Positions 12,446 through 23,741 of a stretch of 64,000 nucleotides of DNA are shown in pieces. The notes under the pieces are model-generated. The model had not been told where the DNA came from. It saw only the letters and a list, made by a program, of their open reading frames with translations, and did not search any database. The translations under genes were made by a program, and so were the position numbers. The DNA is from Apoda limacodes (Eukaryota; Arthropoda; Insecta; Lepidoptera; Limacodidae): NCBI GenBank assembly GCA_946406115.1, contig OX291550.1, forward strand, positions 29,302,722 through 29,366,721, read 5' to 3'. Position 1 is the stretch's first letter. Every line of letters begins with the position of its first letter.

Positions 12446-12839
12446 ATATAATTCATGGATATTTGAGCATTTGAATCAGCATTAGCCAGTCCTGAGTTCT
12501 AGTAGTATAGTAGTAGTAGTAGTTCCTTACTCGGCTTAGAATAAGAGCATGCTTAGCAACGTGTGTGTGTCTAATTACTGTTTATTATTACATTACTCGA
12601 ACAAAGACTCTGTCTTTGTAATAAGTTATACTTTGTCTAAGCAACGACTATTATAACGGGCCTCAGTTATGTTCGTTGTTGCATTTAATTACATTACGCT
12701 ACTAAGTCTGACTAAGAATGTTACTTTGGCTAAGCCACGACTATTAAAATTGCAATGTTTTTGTTGTTAATCCAAATGAAAATGGGTCTGAAGTGATGAG
12801 ACAGTAACAGTCAACAAGCGCTAGGCGTTTGTTGTGCAG

Positions 12840-13110
12840 GGCGGGCGGCACGGCGCGCTCAGAAATAGCCGGAGCGCGTCCCGCAGCGCAGCCTGGCGCA
12901 CACTTGCATACCTTGTGTCGTAGGTCGCGTTAAGAATTTCACGAAAGTCAGAAAGTTCCATGCACAAAAAACACTTACACAAAAAAAGAAAATTGAACTG
13001 CTGCAGCTGAGGCAGCTCTGCCGGGACGAGTCCAAAACGTACAACACGTGCTAGCTAAAAGCTAACTTGGCACCTCGAAGGAATGCACTCCAACCACCCG
13101 TGTCCCCGCG
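12840..13110. other. GC-rich patch, possible promoter or untranslated exon
   Basis: 12840-12905 is strongly GC-rich (GCGGGCGGCACGGCGCGCTC) in otherwise AT-rich DNA. On the minus strand, CACAAG|GTATGC at about 12915 would make a splice donor. No family-like coding sequence is visible, and the 62-codon minus frame has no signature. A regulatory island is an inference only. Confidence 0.25.
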
Positions 13111-13511
13111 CTCAAACTACAGATACGCTAATTTTCGGATTCATTGCTATGTATGACTCAGGTCAAAACCGGGTTTAAAGTTATCCGATCCACGTGTATA
13201 GTATTGTTTATAATTACTATTATATAAAGTTTGATTTATTTATCGCGCTTTTATGTTTATGTATATTATTATAAGTATTGCTCTTAAAATTAGTTATCGG
13301 TGTGATACGAGAGTGGATACACGCAAAATATATTTGCACTATTGCATCGCAGTTTCTATCACAGTAGACGGCCAGCTCACTCTTCCCAGTTTTTACGCGA
13401 TAGATTTTGTTGTACATGAAAAAATTAAGCAAAAAAAATTCTAACCCACTTAAGCTTTTTTTTCCACGTCCTTTAAGCAGCATTGTCATTTTGCGGTATT
13501 GATGATTGACG

Positions 13512-13682
13512 CTACTAGACGTGGGCGCCGCTACGAAAAATGCCAGCGGCGGCCTGACAAGGTCCGTAGTATACTATGTGCACCGTAAAAGGAGTATTTC
13601 CGCCAGCCCTATAGCTCGGCTATCACACCATCTTTGTTGGGGTTCACCTACACTTTAATAAACTTAATTTGTGATACGAATC
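13512..13682. repeat. hAT-associated terminal inverted repeat, left arm
   Basis: TAGACGTGGGCGCC and then GCACCGTAAAAGGAGTATTT..GCCCTATAGCTCGGCTATCA (13580-13682) are found reversed on the right side of the nest, at 19055-19085 and 18653-18752. The second block is about 85 bp of near-perfect inverted match. This arm and the right-hand blocks bracket two LINE copies and the hAT remnants. Confidence 0.7.
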
Positions 13683-13794
13683 CGGTGCTGCTGCGTGTAA
13701 TTGACACATATTAATCAGGAAAGAAAATTAAGTAGAAGAAACAATAATCGTTATTAGCACATTTTGTTTAATTTTTCTGTTACACAACACATGA

Positions 13795-16289
13795 AACTCA
13801 TGAATTTGCTCTGACCTATGGATTCTCTCAGCTGGTACTTTCTCCGACGAGAATACCAGATATAGAGGAACATACGAGCTCCTTACTGGACCTTCTGCTG
13901 ACTACTCGTCCGGACGGGTACTCCGTCTCAGTGGATGCGCCTCTTGGCTCCTCGGACCACTGACTCGTTCGGACTCAAGTGTCATGCACACAACCTGATC
14001 CATCTGGGCCAACTAACTGGCGTCGTGTGTGGCACTATAAGTCGGCAGACTGGGATGGATTGCGTGAATTTTACGCATCGTACCCGTGGAGGCAGATCTG
14101 CTTTAACTCAGAAGATCCTGACGTCTGCGCAGCCGCAGTCACTGAGACAATCCTTGCTGGTATGGAATGCTATATTCCTAACCCGCGAGTAGCTGCCGGC
14201 GTCAAAAAACGACCGTGGTTTAATAGGTCTTGCAGAAAAGCTAAAATTCTTAAGCAAAATGCATATGAGGCTTGGACCACGGCTCGTTTTAATAAGGATC
14301 CGAATATTTCTGAGTTAAAACGCAAATTAAATGCTGCCTCGAGGTTCAGTAAGAAAGCAACTGCCAGAGCAAAATTCCAATTCATCGGCAAAATAGGTGG
14401 GCGACTTGCGAGCTATCCTTCTGGGAGTCGTGCTTTCTGGTCGCTTGCCAAAGCTGCCGAAGGGAACTTCTGCCAGTCGTCGTTACCACCACTGCGAAAG
14501 ACCGATGGTGACTTGGCCCATAGTGCTAAAGAGAAAGCCGATCTACTGGGCAGTCTCTTTGCCTCGAACTCGAATATGAACGATGAAGGCGCTGTACCAC
14601 CTACTATACCGTGGTGCGGTAAGTCCATGCCGGAAATCTCCATAACGCAGCGGGAGGTCAGGCGGGTGTTGCTTTCTCTAGACGTTCATAAGTCGAGTGG
14701 GCCAGACGGTATACCAGCAGTGGTGCTTAAGCAGTGTGCTCCTGAGTTATGTCCTGTACTCACGCGCCTCTTCGCGCTTTCCTACCACACTAGGCAATTT
14801 CCGTCTACATGGAAGACTGCGAATGTGCACCCGGTGACCAAAAAGGGCGATAGATCAGATCCATCGAATTACAGGCCTATCGCTATTACCTCTCTCCTCT
14901 CTAAGGTGATGGAGCGTGTGATCAACACACAGCTTCTAAGATACCTAGAAGTACACGATCTGGTCAGTGACCGTCAATATGGCTTTCGCCACGGTCGCTC
15001 GACTGGTGACCTTCTAGTGTATCTCACACACCGATGGGCACTAGCCATTGAGAGTCAGGGGGAGGCATTGGCATGTAGCCTGGACATAGCGAAGGCGTTC
15101 GATCGGGTCTGGCACCGCGGTCTTCTATCGAAGTTGCCATCTTACGGAGTGCCCGAGGGTTTGTGCAAATGGGTGGCTAGCTTTTTGTCCGGCAGACGCA
15201 TACGAACTGTAGTTGACGGTAGTTGCTCTGATAGCATGGACATTAATGCTGGTGTCCCGCAAGGCTCTGTGCTGTCTCCTACGCTGTTTCTACTGCATAT
15301 CAATGACATGTTGGACATCAACAACATACATTGCTATGCAGATGACAGTACTGGAGACGCTTTTTACACGGGTCGTGCAAACATCCCTCGTATCGTTGTG
15401 GAGGAAAACCGCGGAGAACTTGTGTCTCAAATCGAGACCACACTGTCCCAGGTCTCTGACTGGGGACGGGTAAACTTGGTCCGATTCAACCCTACAAAGA
15501 CACAAGTGTGCGCGTTCACCGCTAAGAAAACTCCATTCACTGTGGTCCCACAATTCCAGAACACTCCCCTCTCCATCTCCAAGAGCATTGGGATCCTTGG
15601 TGTCGACATCTCCAGCGATGTTCAGTTCCGAGATCATTTACAAGATAAGGTAAAGCTGGCGTCCAAAAAACTTGGTGTACTCAACAGAGCGAAGCAGTAC
15701 TTCACGTCGGGGCAAAGGTTGTTACTTTACAAGTCGCAAGTTCGGCCCCATATGGAGTACTGCTGCCATCTCTGGGCAGGTGCACCCGGATACCAGCTTG
15801 ACCCTTTTGACTTGGTTCAACGACGGGCTGTGAGAATTGTCGACGATCCCAAACTCACTTGCGGTATCGAGCCCTTAAGTCTGAGGAGAGACTTACTGTG
15901 TGTGTTCTACCGCTTGTACAATGGGTTGTGTTCTGAGGAATTGTTCGAAATGATGCCCACGGCTACTTTCTACCATCGCACCGCTCGCCATCGGCAGGGA
16001 ATTCATTCTCACACTTTAGAACCTAAATGGTCGCGTACAGAGCGGTTTCAGAGAAACTTCCTCCCGCGAACGCTTAAGTTGTGGAATGAGCTCCCTGCCA
16101 AGGTTTTCTGCAAGGACTACAGTATGGAGTTCTTCAAGAAAGAAGTTATTAGATTTCTGAAGGGTCGGCAACGCGCAAGTGATACCCCTGGTGTTGCAAG
16201 CGTCCATAGGCTACGGTGACCGCTTACCATCAGGCGGGCTGTAAGCTTGTTTGCCACCTTAGTGGTAAAAAAAAAAAAAAAAAAAAAAA
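13795..16289 (+). mobile_element. 5'-truncated LINE, copy 1, with poly(A) tail
   Basis: The element runs from the truncated endonuclease to GACCGCTTACCATCAGGCGG, GCTTGTTTGCCACCTTAGTG and a 23-base poly(A) at 16267-16289. The 3' sequence is a familiar lepidopteran LINE tail. A clean long reading frame and intact tail indicate recent insertion. Its 3' flank is hAT sequence read on the minus strand. Confidence 0.85.
13799..16219 (+). CDS. LINE ORF2: endonuclease C-terminus plus reverse transcriptase (CR1/Jockey-like), 5' truncated, one in-frame stop
   Basis: From 13799 the frame encodes the end of an APE endonuclease (FALTYGFSQLVLSPTRIPD, LGSSDH). It is interrupted by TGA at 13961-13963, probably a changed Cys codon, and is then open for 746 codons from 13979 to TGA 16217-16219. 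RT motifs in order: SSGPDGIP, NYRPIAITSLLSKVMERV, QYGFRHGRSTGDLL, SLDIAKAFDRVWH (first catalytic Asp), GVPQGSVLSPTLF, CYADDSTGD (15335-15346, catalytic Asp pair), VNLVRFNPTKTQ and the thumb-like GRVRPHMEYC-type region. The family copies RNA into DNA at a nicked genomic site. ORF1 and the first part of the endonuclease are missing. It lies on the same strand as FoxK, inside the hAT nest. Confidence 0.9.
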
Positions 16290-16660
16290 CACCACAATAG
16301 AAATCAATCAAATAAAATGGATATAACAAGTAGAAATAAATTCAAATGAAAGTTCGTTGTATCCAACAAATGTCAATAATTTCTATTTGGTGACACAAAA
16401 TCAATTAATACCATTTTGGCTAAGATCCTACGGCCATCAGTGAATATGCGGATTGCTATTGGGTTCGTACCATTAGTTTATCCCATCAGTCTTACATGTT
16501 TTATAATTATCATGGATGAATATTATTTTGTTTACCCTAGTAGGGCTCAAGCAAGATCTTTTTGCTGTAATAGTTAGTCCAGCTACCAAAAACACCCTCT
16601 CACTCGGTGTGCTTGTGGCATGCATACAGAGTACAGCTTAAGAAGAGTAACTTAATTAAA
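16290..16660 (-). pseudogene. hAT transposase C-terminal dimerisation domain remnant, minus strand
   Basis: Read on the minus strand from about 16640, the frame gives MHATSTPSERVFLVAGLTIT, then AKRSCLSPTRVNKIIFIHDN and a stop at 16475-16473. The pattern ATS.PSERVFS.AGL...KR..L.P..V..L.FL..N is the conserved hAT dimerisation domain (hATC). The remaining 180 bp is the transposon's 3' non-coding tail, which recurs on the + strand at 18460-18650 and 18840-19030. The N-terminal and catalytic parts are absent. Confidence 0.8.
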
Positions 16661-16737
16661 TGGAAAGTTTGCTCACACTTGTTTTCAATAATTCAGATAT
16701 TTTTGTACACATATATAAAAAAACGTACACGCAAATA

Positions 16738-18165
16738 TGGTCCGGCGGGCGTTGCTTTCTCCAGACGTTCATAAGTCGAGTGGGCCAGACGGTATACCAG
16801 CAGTGGTGCTTAAGCAGTGTGCTCCTGAGTTATGTCCTGTACTCACGCGCGTCTTCGCGCTTTCCTACCACACTAGGCAATTTCCGTCTTCATGGAAGAC
16901 TGCGAATGTGCGACCGGTGCCCAAAAATTACAGGCCTATCGTTATTACCTCTCTCCTCTCCAAGGTGATGGAGCGTGTGATCAACACACAGTTTCTAAGA
17001 TACCTAGAAGTACACGACCTGGTCAGTGACCGTCAATATGGCTTTCCTTCTAGTGTATCTCACACACCGATGGGCAATAGTCATTGAGAGTCGGGGGGAG
17101 GCATTAGCATGTAGCCTGGACATAGCGAAGGCGTTTGATCGGGTCTGGCACCGGGGTCTTCTATCGAAGCTGCCATCTTACAGAGTGCCCGAGGGTTTGT
17201 GCAAATGGGTGACTAGCTTTTTGTCCGGCAGACGCATACGAACCGTAGTTGAAGGTAGTTGCTCTGATAGCATGGACATTAATGCTGGTGTCCCGCAAGG
17301 CTCTGTGCTGTCTCCTACGCTGTTTCTACTGCATATCAAACCGCGGAAAACTTGTGTCTCAATCGAGACCACACTGTCCAAGGTCTCTAATTGGGGACGG
17401 GCAAAGTTGGTCCGATTTAACCCTACAAAGACACAAGTGTGCACGTTCACCGCTAAGAAAACCCCATTCACTGTAGTCCCACAATTCCAGAACACTCCCC
17501 TCTCCATCTCCAAGAGCATTGGGATCCTTGCTGTTGACACCTCCAGCGATGTTCAGTTCCGAGATCATTTACAAGATAAGGTGAAGCTGGCGTCCAAAAC
17601 ACTTGTTGTACTCAACAGAGCGAAGCAGTACTTCACGTCGGGGCAAAGGTTGTTACTTTACAAGTCGAGAGTTCGGCCCCATATGGAGTAATGCTGCCAG
17701 ATACCAGCTTGGCCCTTATGACTCGGTTCAACGACGGGCTGTGAGAATTGTCGACGATCCCTAACTCTTGCCGTATCGAACACTAAGTCTGAGGAGAGAC
17801 TTTGCCTCCCTGTGTGTGTTCTACCGTTTGTACAATGGGATGTGTTATGAGATATTGTTCGAAATGATGCCCACGGCTACTTTCTACCATCGCACCGCTC
17901 GCCATCGGCAGGGAATTCATTCTCACACTTTAGAACCTAAATGGTCGTGTACAGTGCGGTTTCAGAGAAACTTCCTCCCGCGAACGCTTAAATTGTGGAA
18001 TGAGCTCCCTGCAAAGGTTTTCTCCAAGGAATACAGGAGTTCTTCCAAGAAAGAAGTTATTACAATTCTGAAGGGTCGGCAACGCGTGAGTGATACCCCT
18101 GGTGTTGCAAGCGTCCATAGGTTACGGTGACCGCTTACCACCTTAGTGGTATTAAAAAAAAAAGG
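16738..18165 (+). pseudogene. LINE copy 2, 5' truncated and internally deleted
   Basis: Very similar to 14653-16266 but with deletions: about 29 bp after 16925, 24 bp near 17045 (the RHGRSTGD codons), and about 110 bp at 17338 that removes the catalytic YADD. Further frameshifts occur near 17690 and 17765. Frames at 16737-17087, 17026-17691 and 17768-18130 are its pieces. It ends CTTACCACCTTAGTGGTATT and a short A run at 18153-18162. It cannot make an active enzyme. Confidence 0.88.
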
Positions 18166-18463
18166 TACTGCAATCACAAGCAAAAATTCTGACACAACGT
18201 CAGGGAAACATAGCATTTGTATGTTCCAGGAAATCGAAGACGACCCTATTGAGCTAGAATTTTGGCGTTATATTGCTGCTGCCGATACAATAGTACCCAA
18301 GGATGGGAATCTATTATCGTACTGGAATACTAAAAAAAACGTATTACCTAACCTTTCTACAGCAAAAAGATCTTGCTTGAGCCCTACTAGGGTAAACAAA
18401 ATAATATTCATCCATGATAATTATCAACCATCCAGATGGGAAAAACTGATGGTACCAACTTAA
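18166..18463 (+). pseudogene. hAT transposase C-terminal remnant, plus strand
   Basis: The frame reads EIEDDPIELEFWRYIAAA, then NLLSYWNTKKNVLPNLSTAK and RSCLSPTRVNKIIFIHDNYQ. LL.YW..K....PNL is the segment just upstream of the hATC core, and the final part matches the 16290-16660 copy. The core ATS.PSERVF..AG is deleted, apparently by a join at the shared ACAGCAAAAAGATC. The poly(A) of LINE copy 2 abuts it, so the LINE inserted in, or was joined to, the hAT. Confidence 0.75.
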
Positions 18464-19030
18464 TAGCAATCCGCATTTTCACTGTTGGCCGTAGGATCTT
18501 AGCCAAAACGGTATTGATTGATTTTGTGCCACCAAAAAGAAATTATTGACATTTGTTGGATACAACGAACTTTTATTTGAATTTATTTCTACTTGTTATA
18601 TCCATTCTATTTGATTGATTTCTATTGTGTTTTTTTGAATCTTTGGTTTGGAGTGTGAACGAAAAATTAAGTTTATTAGAGTGTAGGTGGACCCTAACAA
18701 GGACGGTGTGATAGCCGAGCTATAGGGCAGGCGGAAATACTCCTTTTACGGTGCCCTACTAGGGTAAACAAAATAATATTCATCCATGATAATTATCAAC
18801 CATCCGGATCGGAAAAACTGATGGTACCAACTTAATAGCAATCCGCATATTCACTGTTGGCCGTAGGATCTTAGCCAAAACGTTATTGATTGATTTTGTG
18901 CCACCAAATAGAAATTATTGACATTTGTTGGATACAACGAACTTTCATTTGAATTTATTTCTACTTGTTATATCCATTCTATTTGATTGATTTCTATTGT
19001 GTTTTTTTGAATCTTTGGTATGGAGTGTGT
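18388..19030 (+). repeat. Tandem duplication of hAT 3' tail
   Basis: CCCTACTAGGGTAAACAAAA to TTTTTTGAATCTTTGGTWTG occurs at 18381-18650 and again at 18751-19028 with few differences. The insert between them is the 98-bp block (18653-18752) that is the reverse complement of 13580-13682. Confidence 0.85.
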
Positions 19031-19090
19031 GTGAGTTGGCGTGCCGACCGGACATGGCGGCGTGGTGCCCACGTCTAGGCGCTACCAGTG
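18653..19090. repeat. hAT-associated terminal inverted repeat, right-hand blocks
   Basis: Two separate stretches match the left arm in reverse: 18653-18752 (GTGTAGGTGGACCCTAACAA..TCCTTTTACGGTGC) and 19055-19085 (GGTGCCCACGTCTAGGCGCTACCAGTG). On the minus strand the outer end starts CACTGGTAGCGCC, plausible for a hAT terminus, though an 8-bp target duplication was not evident. Confidence 0.65.
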
Positions 19091-20556
19091 TTTAAAAACC
19101 ATTCCTGCCAGTTTTTAAATATTATCTAAATTACGTACGTACATATATATCTTAAGATGCATATTTAAGATATTGAATTTAATGTTAGTGAGATACATGT
19201 TTAGTTTAATTATTTCATGCTTCTCTTTATGCAAGTTTTTAACCCCTCCTCATTGAGTAAGTTGTAATTGGAGGTTCTAAAACCATTTTTCGTTTACAAT
19301 GTCGAAAACAATAATAAAGCTAATGTAAATTTTCACCGTACATTGTTTCAGATGTGCATTGCTTGTTAAACCCTGCACATGGACTTTACTAAACTGTGTT
19401 AAATTTTTTAAATTATGTTGCTTTTATAAATTGACTTAGGTTTTTTTTTATCAGAGCTCTTGCGACATTACAATACTTAGGTGTTGTTTCACCACGGCAC
19501 GGCCACGAAGATTCTTAGGATTTGAAAAGTATAGGCAAATAATTAACTTATTATTTATATTCAAGGAAGCTGTTAAAGAAACGCGGTCTTAGTGCGAATG
19601 CGACATTTTTTGCTTTGTAGCGAATTTTGTTTCCATTTGCTATCGTTTTATTAGAAGAAAAATCTTGTGACTAATAATTGTGAGAAATTAAAAAAATATG
19701 TGTGCAATTTTTTGTTTTTGAACTTTTTGACTATCATTCCTTATATGACTCTGCGTCAACCGTTTTAACCTTTTTGCAATTACGAATGAAATAAACAAGA
19801 ATTTATTGGATCAATACGTATAGTAGAAGGTTGACGTCTGCGTCGGAATCTCGTCTACTATATGAGGATGCTTTAAAAATCCTGAACATTTGTTCGGTGT
19901 TAAGAAATACATATTTCTTTCACTTAATGTATTACCTAATTACAATAGATTATTGTTAAGGAAGACAGGATTGCGTACAGTCACAGCTTAATAATATACA
20001 GTAGTAAATCTTCCTATGATTTGCAGGCTCGCCGTCGCGTTGTTGTCGTGAAGGTATTTGAGCGGTACGGCTTAGTAACACAAGGGTTGTCACTAAACTT
20101 TTACTTGATTAGTAATCAAATCAAATGTGATACTGCAAAACATTTATCCAAATTAATCCGCATACGTACATATAACTTAAGTAAGAAATTTATAGGAAAA
20201 CATGGACAAGGTCGTGAACTAAAAGGTAATTTACTATAGCAAGTAATACAACGATATTTTTATTATAGTAAATTTTAATTTATCACACATAAAGCTATAA
20301 ATATATTTCAGTTTTGTATGGATGTATTTTTGCATGTATACGATTTCTAATCTATACTTAAGTCACAATAGTTACATACCATACGAGATTGGCGGATTTT
20401 GTCCTTATCTTAACCTTTACTATTCCTATCTGTACCTATACCTAAGCATATAAGTTTAATTTTAATTTGTTTTTAGTCTTGGTAAGATTATAATAGTAGG
20501 TACTTAAATTACTTGAGCGGCTAACTTCCCACCTGTTTTAATTTTATGTTTCTTAA
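19091..20556. other. No supported gene
   Basis: AT-rich, mostly unique sequence. A 27-bp segment at 20027-20053 between TTTGCAG and GTATTTG looks like a tiny exon but encodes only ARRRVVVVK and has no corroboration. Confidence 0.35.
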
Positions 20557-20818
20557 GGGGCGTTTTGTTGTCAAGCATTATACGCACTCAATGCGCTTAA
20601 TACTCTTTATGCGCACATTCGATCGTTCTGTTGACAAAAAATGAATGCGTTATGACATCACTTCCGGACCGCATTCAACGCATTGGCTTCACATGCTGTC
20701 GAAAAAGTGAACGCCCATATAGTTTGTTTACATTTGGTGAACAGAACAATTTCAATGCCTATGCGATGTTATGACATGTATGCCGTCAATAGAACGCTCC
20801 TTTTGTTTGTTCTATATT
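20557..20818. mobile_element. MITE-like element, copy 1
   Basis: It starts GGGGCGTTTTGTTGTCAAGCAT and ends with the reverse complement of GGAGCGTTCTATTGACGGCAT, giving imperfect 20-bp inverted ends. The interior (TTATGCGCACATTCGATCGT, AATGAATGCG, GTTTGTTTACATTTGGTGAA) matches 24236-24505. There is no ORF of its own. The target duplication is unclear. Confidence 0.65.
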
Positions 20819-21585
20819 TACCTACCTAAACATTTCATTCGATTACTATGAATCTTTGGTCCACACTGTGGCGGCTGGCGCCAAAAAGGTCTCGATTAGT
20901 AAAACCATTTGAAAATAGGTGGTGCGTGCGGTGTCAGTTAAAGCGAATGAGTGAATTAAGATAAACAAGATGTAGAAGTACTTAGTTATCAAAACTATAA
21001 TCTTTCAATAGGCAGCATTTGATACTGACGAACATTGACTGAACGCGAGCGTGTGGTGGACATACGCTCGCTATTCGCTTGGTGCTTTGATCGGTACGAC
21101 ACAAGTTGGACAGACTACACAAGAGAACATGCGCTGTCGACGAAAAGTGGTAACCCAACCGGAGCTGCCCTGTCTCACGCTCGCACTAGTCGCACTTGTC
21201 AGCAATCGCCTTTAGTTAACGTGGTCAGTGCGGACATAAGATGTATAATATTTATTTTGAAACTTTTGAAGTTAAAAATTTTGTGACCCTGTCACACAAA
21301 CATAATTAATTATCTAGCTTTTAAACCACTAGTTATAATTATCTGGAAAAAAAATACTATAATCTCTTTTATTAATAACTGTTTTAAACATCAATCGGTC
21401 CACAAGATTTTCAAATTTAAGCAATAATTTTAATTCTACGGAACCATACGAACGAACGAAATGTGAATACAACACGTAACTTGGCCGGCTTGTTTATCAA
21501 AATAGTAGGTTACCCTTAAAACTTTGGACAATACGTATTTCATAAAAATAAGATAACAATTTGTAATTACGCCGACAAAATGCGC

Positions 21586-22693
21586 GTATGTTTGCTGATG
21601 ACACCTCTTTGCTTTTTAAAGTTAAGAGACGACAGACATGTTATAATGAATTAAATGATGCCCTTTCTAAAATTGTAAATTGGTTTAACGCTAATAATTT
21701 GTTACTTAATGAAAAAAAAACCAAATGTGTTAAATTTACATTACCAAATGTTAGTCAGAGACAGACATGTATTAATATTAATGGCGAGCAATTAGAACTT
21801 GTTTATTCAACAGTCTTTCTTGGCATAACGCTGGACTCCAAACTTCAATGGGGTCCTCATATTCATAACCTAGCCAAAAAACTTAGCTCTGCTGTGTATG
21901 CGATCAAGAAAATAAGACAATTGACCGATGTCGACACTGCAAAAATAGTATATTTTAGCTATTTCCATAGTTTAATGACATATGGTATCCTATTGTGGGG
22001 TAGCGCTGCTGATGTAAATACAATATTTTTGTTACAAAAAAGGGCAATTCGTGCTATTTATAAATTAGGATCTAGGATATCTCTGAGGGATAGGTTTAGG
22101 GAAGTAAAAATTTTAACTTTAGTGTCGCAGTACATATATGAAAATCTTTTATATGTACATAAAAATATCAATAGTTTCAGCAAGAAAAGTGACGTTCACA
22201 AAGTAAATACTAGAAGTAAAAATAAGCTGTTGGTGCATGATACACGTCTACACAAAATAAGTAACTCTTTTATGGGGCAATGTATACACTTTTACAACAA
22301 AGTTCCCAATAAAATTCAAAATCTATCAATAAGTAAATTTAAATCTTTTATCAAGCAGGTACTTTGTAAAAAGGCATATTACAATATTTCAGACTATGTT
22401 AATGATAAAAATCCTTGGGACTGATGATGCTCAATTACAGGATGCATAGGTATCATAAAATTGTACGACTAAAAATCTTTTATTTAAAACATTAATTGTA
22501 TTTTAGTTTATTTAAGTGTTTTTAAAAGAGTAACTATCGAGTTTCTTGCCGGATTCTTCTCGGTAGAAATCAACAACATTGTGAACCGGCGGGAAGGTGG
22601 GAGGGTTCAAAAAATAATATTTTATAACTTTGACGATTCAAAAGTGATTGTAAAATCCTTATTTGAATAAACCATTTTGACTTTGACTTTGTA
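21586..22693 (+). mobile_element. 5'-truncated Jockey element
   Basis: After the stop at 22422 comes a 3' UTR with TTTCTTGCCGGATTCTTCTC and the tail TTTGACGATTCAAAAGTG, ending CATTTTGACTTTGACTTTG at 22674-22692. The TTTGAC repeat replaces poly(A), as is usual for lepidopteran Jockey elements. Confidence 0.85.
21588..22424 (+). CDS. Jockey-clade LINE reverse transcriptase C-terminus, 5' truncated
   Basis: 278 codons starting at FADDTSLLFK, the catalytic RT motif, and running through NWFNANNLLLNEKKTK (a Jockey-like VNP-type segment), VFLGITLDSKLQWGPHI, LMTYGILLWG and QKRAIRAIY to NKIQNLSISKFKSFIKQ. The ATG is an internal Met. The insertion is truncated just before this codon, so palm motifs A and B are missing. 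There are no internal stops, indicating a young insertion. A related copy lies in a FoxK intron in the opposite orientation. Confidence 0.9.
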   Translation: MFADDTSLLFKVKRRQTCYNELNDALSKIVNWFNANNLLLNEKKTKCVKFTLPNVSQRQTCININGEQLELVYSTVFLGITLDSKLQWGPHIHNLAKKLSSAVYAIKKIRQLTDVDTAKIVYFSYFHSLMTYGILLWGSAADVNTIFLLQKRAIRAIYKLGSRISLRDRFREVKILTLVSQYIYENLLYVHKNINSFSKKSDVHKVNTRSKNKLLVHDTRLHKISNSFMGQCIHFYNKVPNKIQNLSISKFKSFIKQVLCKKAYYNISDYVNDKNPWD

Positions 22694-23320
22694 GCCGAGC
22701 GGCGTCCTCGCTCGCAATTACCCGCAATAGCCATACAGTCAGGGACCCGCGGTCGCCTCGCCGGACCCCCGCACCTCCACTCATCCTTGTTCTGTTTAAG
22801 TATGAGTTTAACCACTGTATATTATTACATTTTGGTACAGTGATCGATCGCTAAGATCTTGTCCAGATAGCTATGAAGATGATGTACTAAGCGCCGATAT
22901 AAATGCCGTATACGACTCCTTGTGACCGGCATAAATCGGCGACTGCTAGTTAAGGAACTTGATCGGCCATAGTTGCGTCCAGTACATGTGCACGTCGAGT
23001 ACACGTGCGAGACCCGTTTCTGGTCAAGGTGGTCTCACCAATATGCGTGATTCAAACCCTCAAACCTACACTCAAGCCGCAGTCGGTTCAGGGTTGCGAA
23101 AGCTGGAATAAAACGAACAAACAGCCTTGAGCGTCCAGTTGGAAGTCACTGGGACTAGATTAAGCAGTAGACATCAATAGGCTGTTTATGATACGTCTCT
23201 CAGAGACATAAAAGTAAAGTTATCGTCTACTGCTGATTATTTAGTTCCAGACAGAGAATTGCCTCAAATCTTCTATCTCAATAATAAATTATATTATCAT
23301 TATCTATCACTTGGATATTT
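22694..23320. other. No supported gene
   Basis: A GC-richer block at 22695-22790 and mixed sequence after it. No frame has a recognisable domain. Confidence 0.35.
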
Positions 23321-23321
23321 G

Positions 23322-23741
23322 CTATTGAGAGAGAAACACGTATCTAAGTAGGTGTGTTCTTATTATAGAATTAATTAAGCACGGCGCGTTATCTCGGCCC
23401 ACATCTGAGGTGACCCGGCTACGGTACGCTTCTGATAACGCGTTTGTTTCTCTATCGATAACGCGCCATATCTTTACGTAGATTTTTGCACAGTTTGATT
23501 CTGGCGTGCTAATAGGTTTTGTGCTCTCGGTGTTCTCCCGAGCCCGCACAAGAAATGACTGATATAGTAAGAGTAAGGTCACCACTGTGCAAGTAAGGAT
23601 AGCTGCGGTGCGGATATACAGTTTTGGGGCTTCTGTTTGCTCATTCCCCACCCAATTTAACGTTTCCATTTTACAGTTCTGTGCAACATTAGTAAATTGA
23701 ACCCGTGACAGTTTACTTCCGCCACTTGGTCGACGGATCAT
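23322..23741 (-). CDS. Unidentified 139-codon open frame with one predicted membrane segment
   Basis: I do not recognise this protein. The frame begins MIRRPSGGSKLSRVQF, has a hydrophobic stretch AAILTCTVVTLLLLY near residues 46-60 followed by basic residues, and ends with an Arg-rich C-terminus. Part of its DNA (GTCACCTCAGATGTGGGCCG on the minus strand) resembles a repeated sequence I associate with Lepidoptera, so it may be a chance frame in a repeat. No promoter, splice sites or neighbouring gene support it. Confidence 0.2.
   Translation of the reverse strand: MIRRPSGGSKLSRVQFTNVAQNCKMETLNWVGNEQTEAPKLYIRTAAILTCTVVTLLLLYQSFLVRARENTESTKPISTPESNCAKIYVKIWRVIDRETNALSEAYRSRVTSDVGRDNAPCLINSIIRTHLLRYVFLSQ

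Noticed and set aside
14170..15637. Several antisense and alternate frames of 60-115 codons inside the LINE
   Set aside because: They overlap the RT reading frame and lack domains of their own.
20027..20053. Micro-exon ARRRVVVVK between TTTGCAG and GTATTTG
   Set aside because: At 27 bp it is too short to distinguish from chance and has no neighbouring exon to join.
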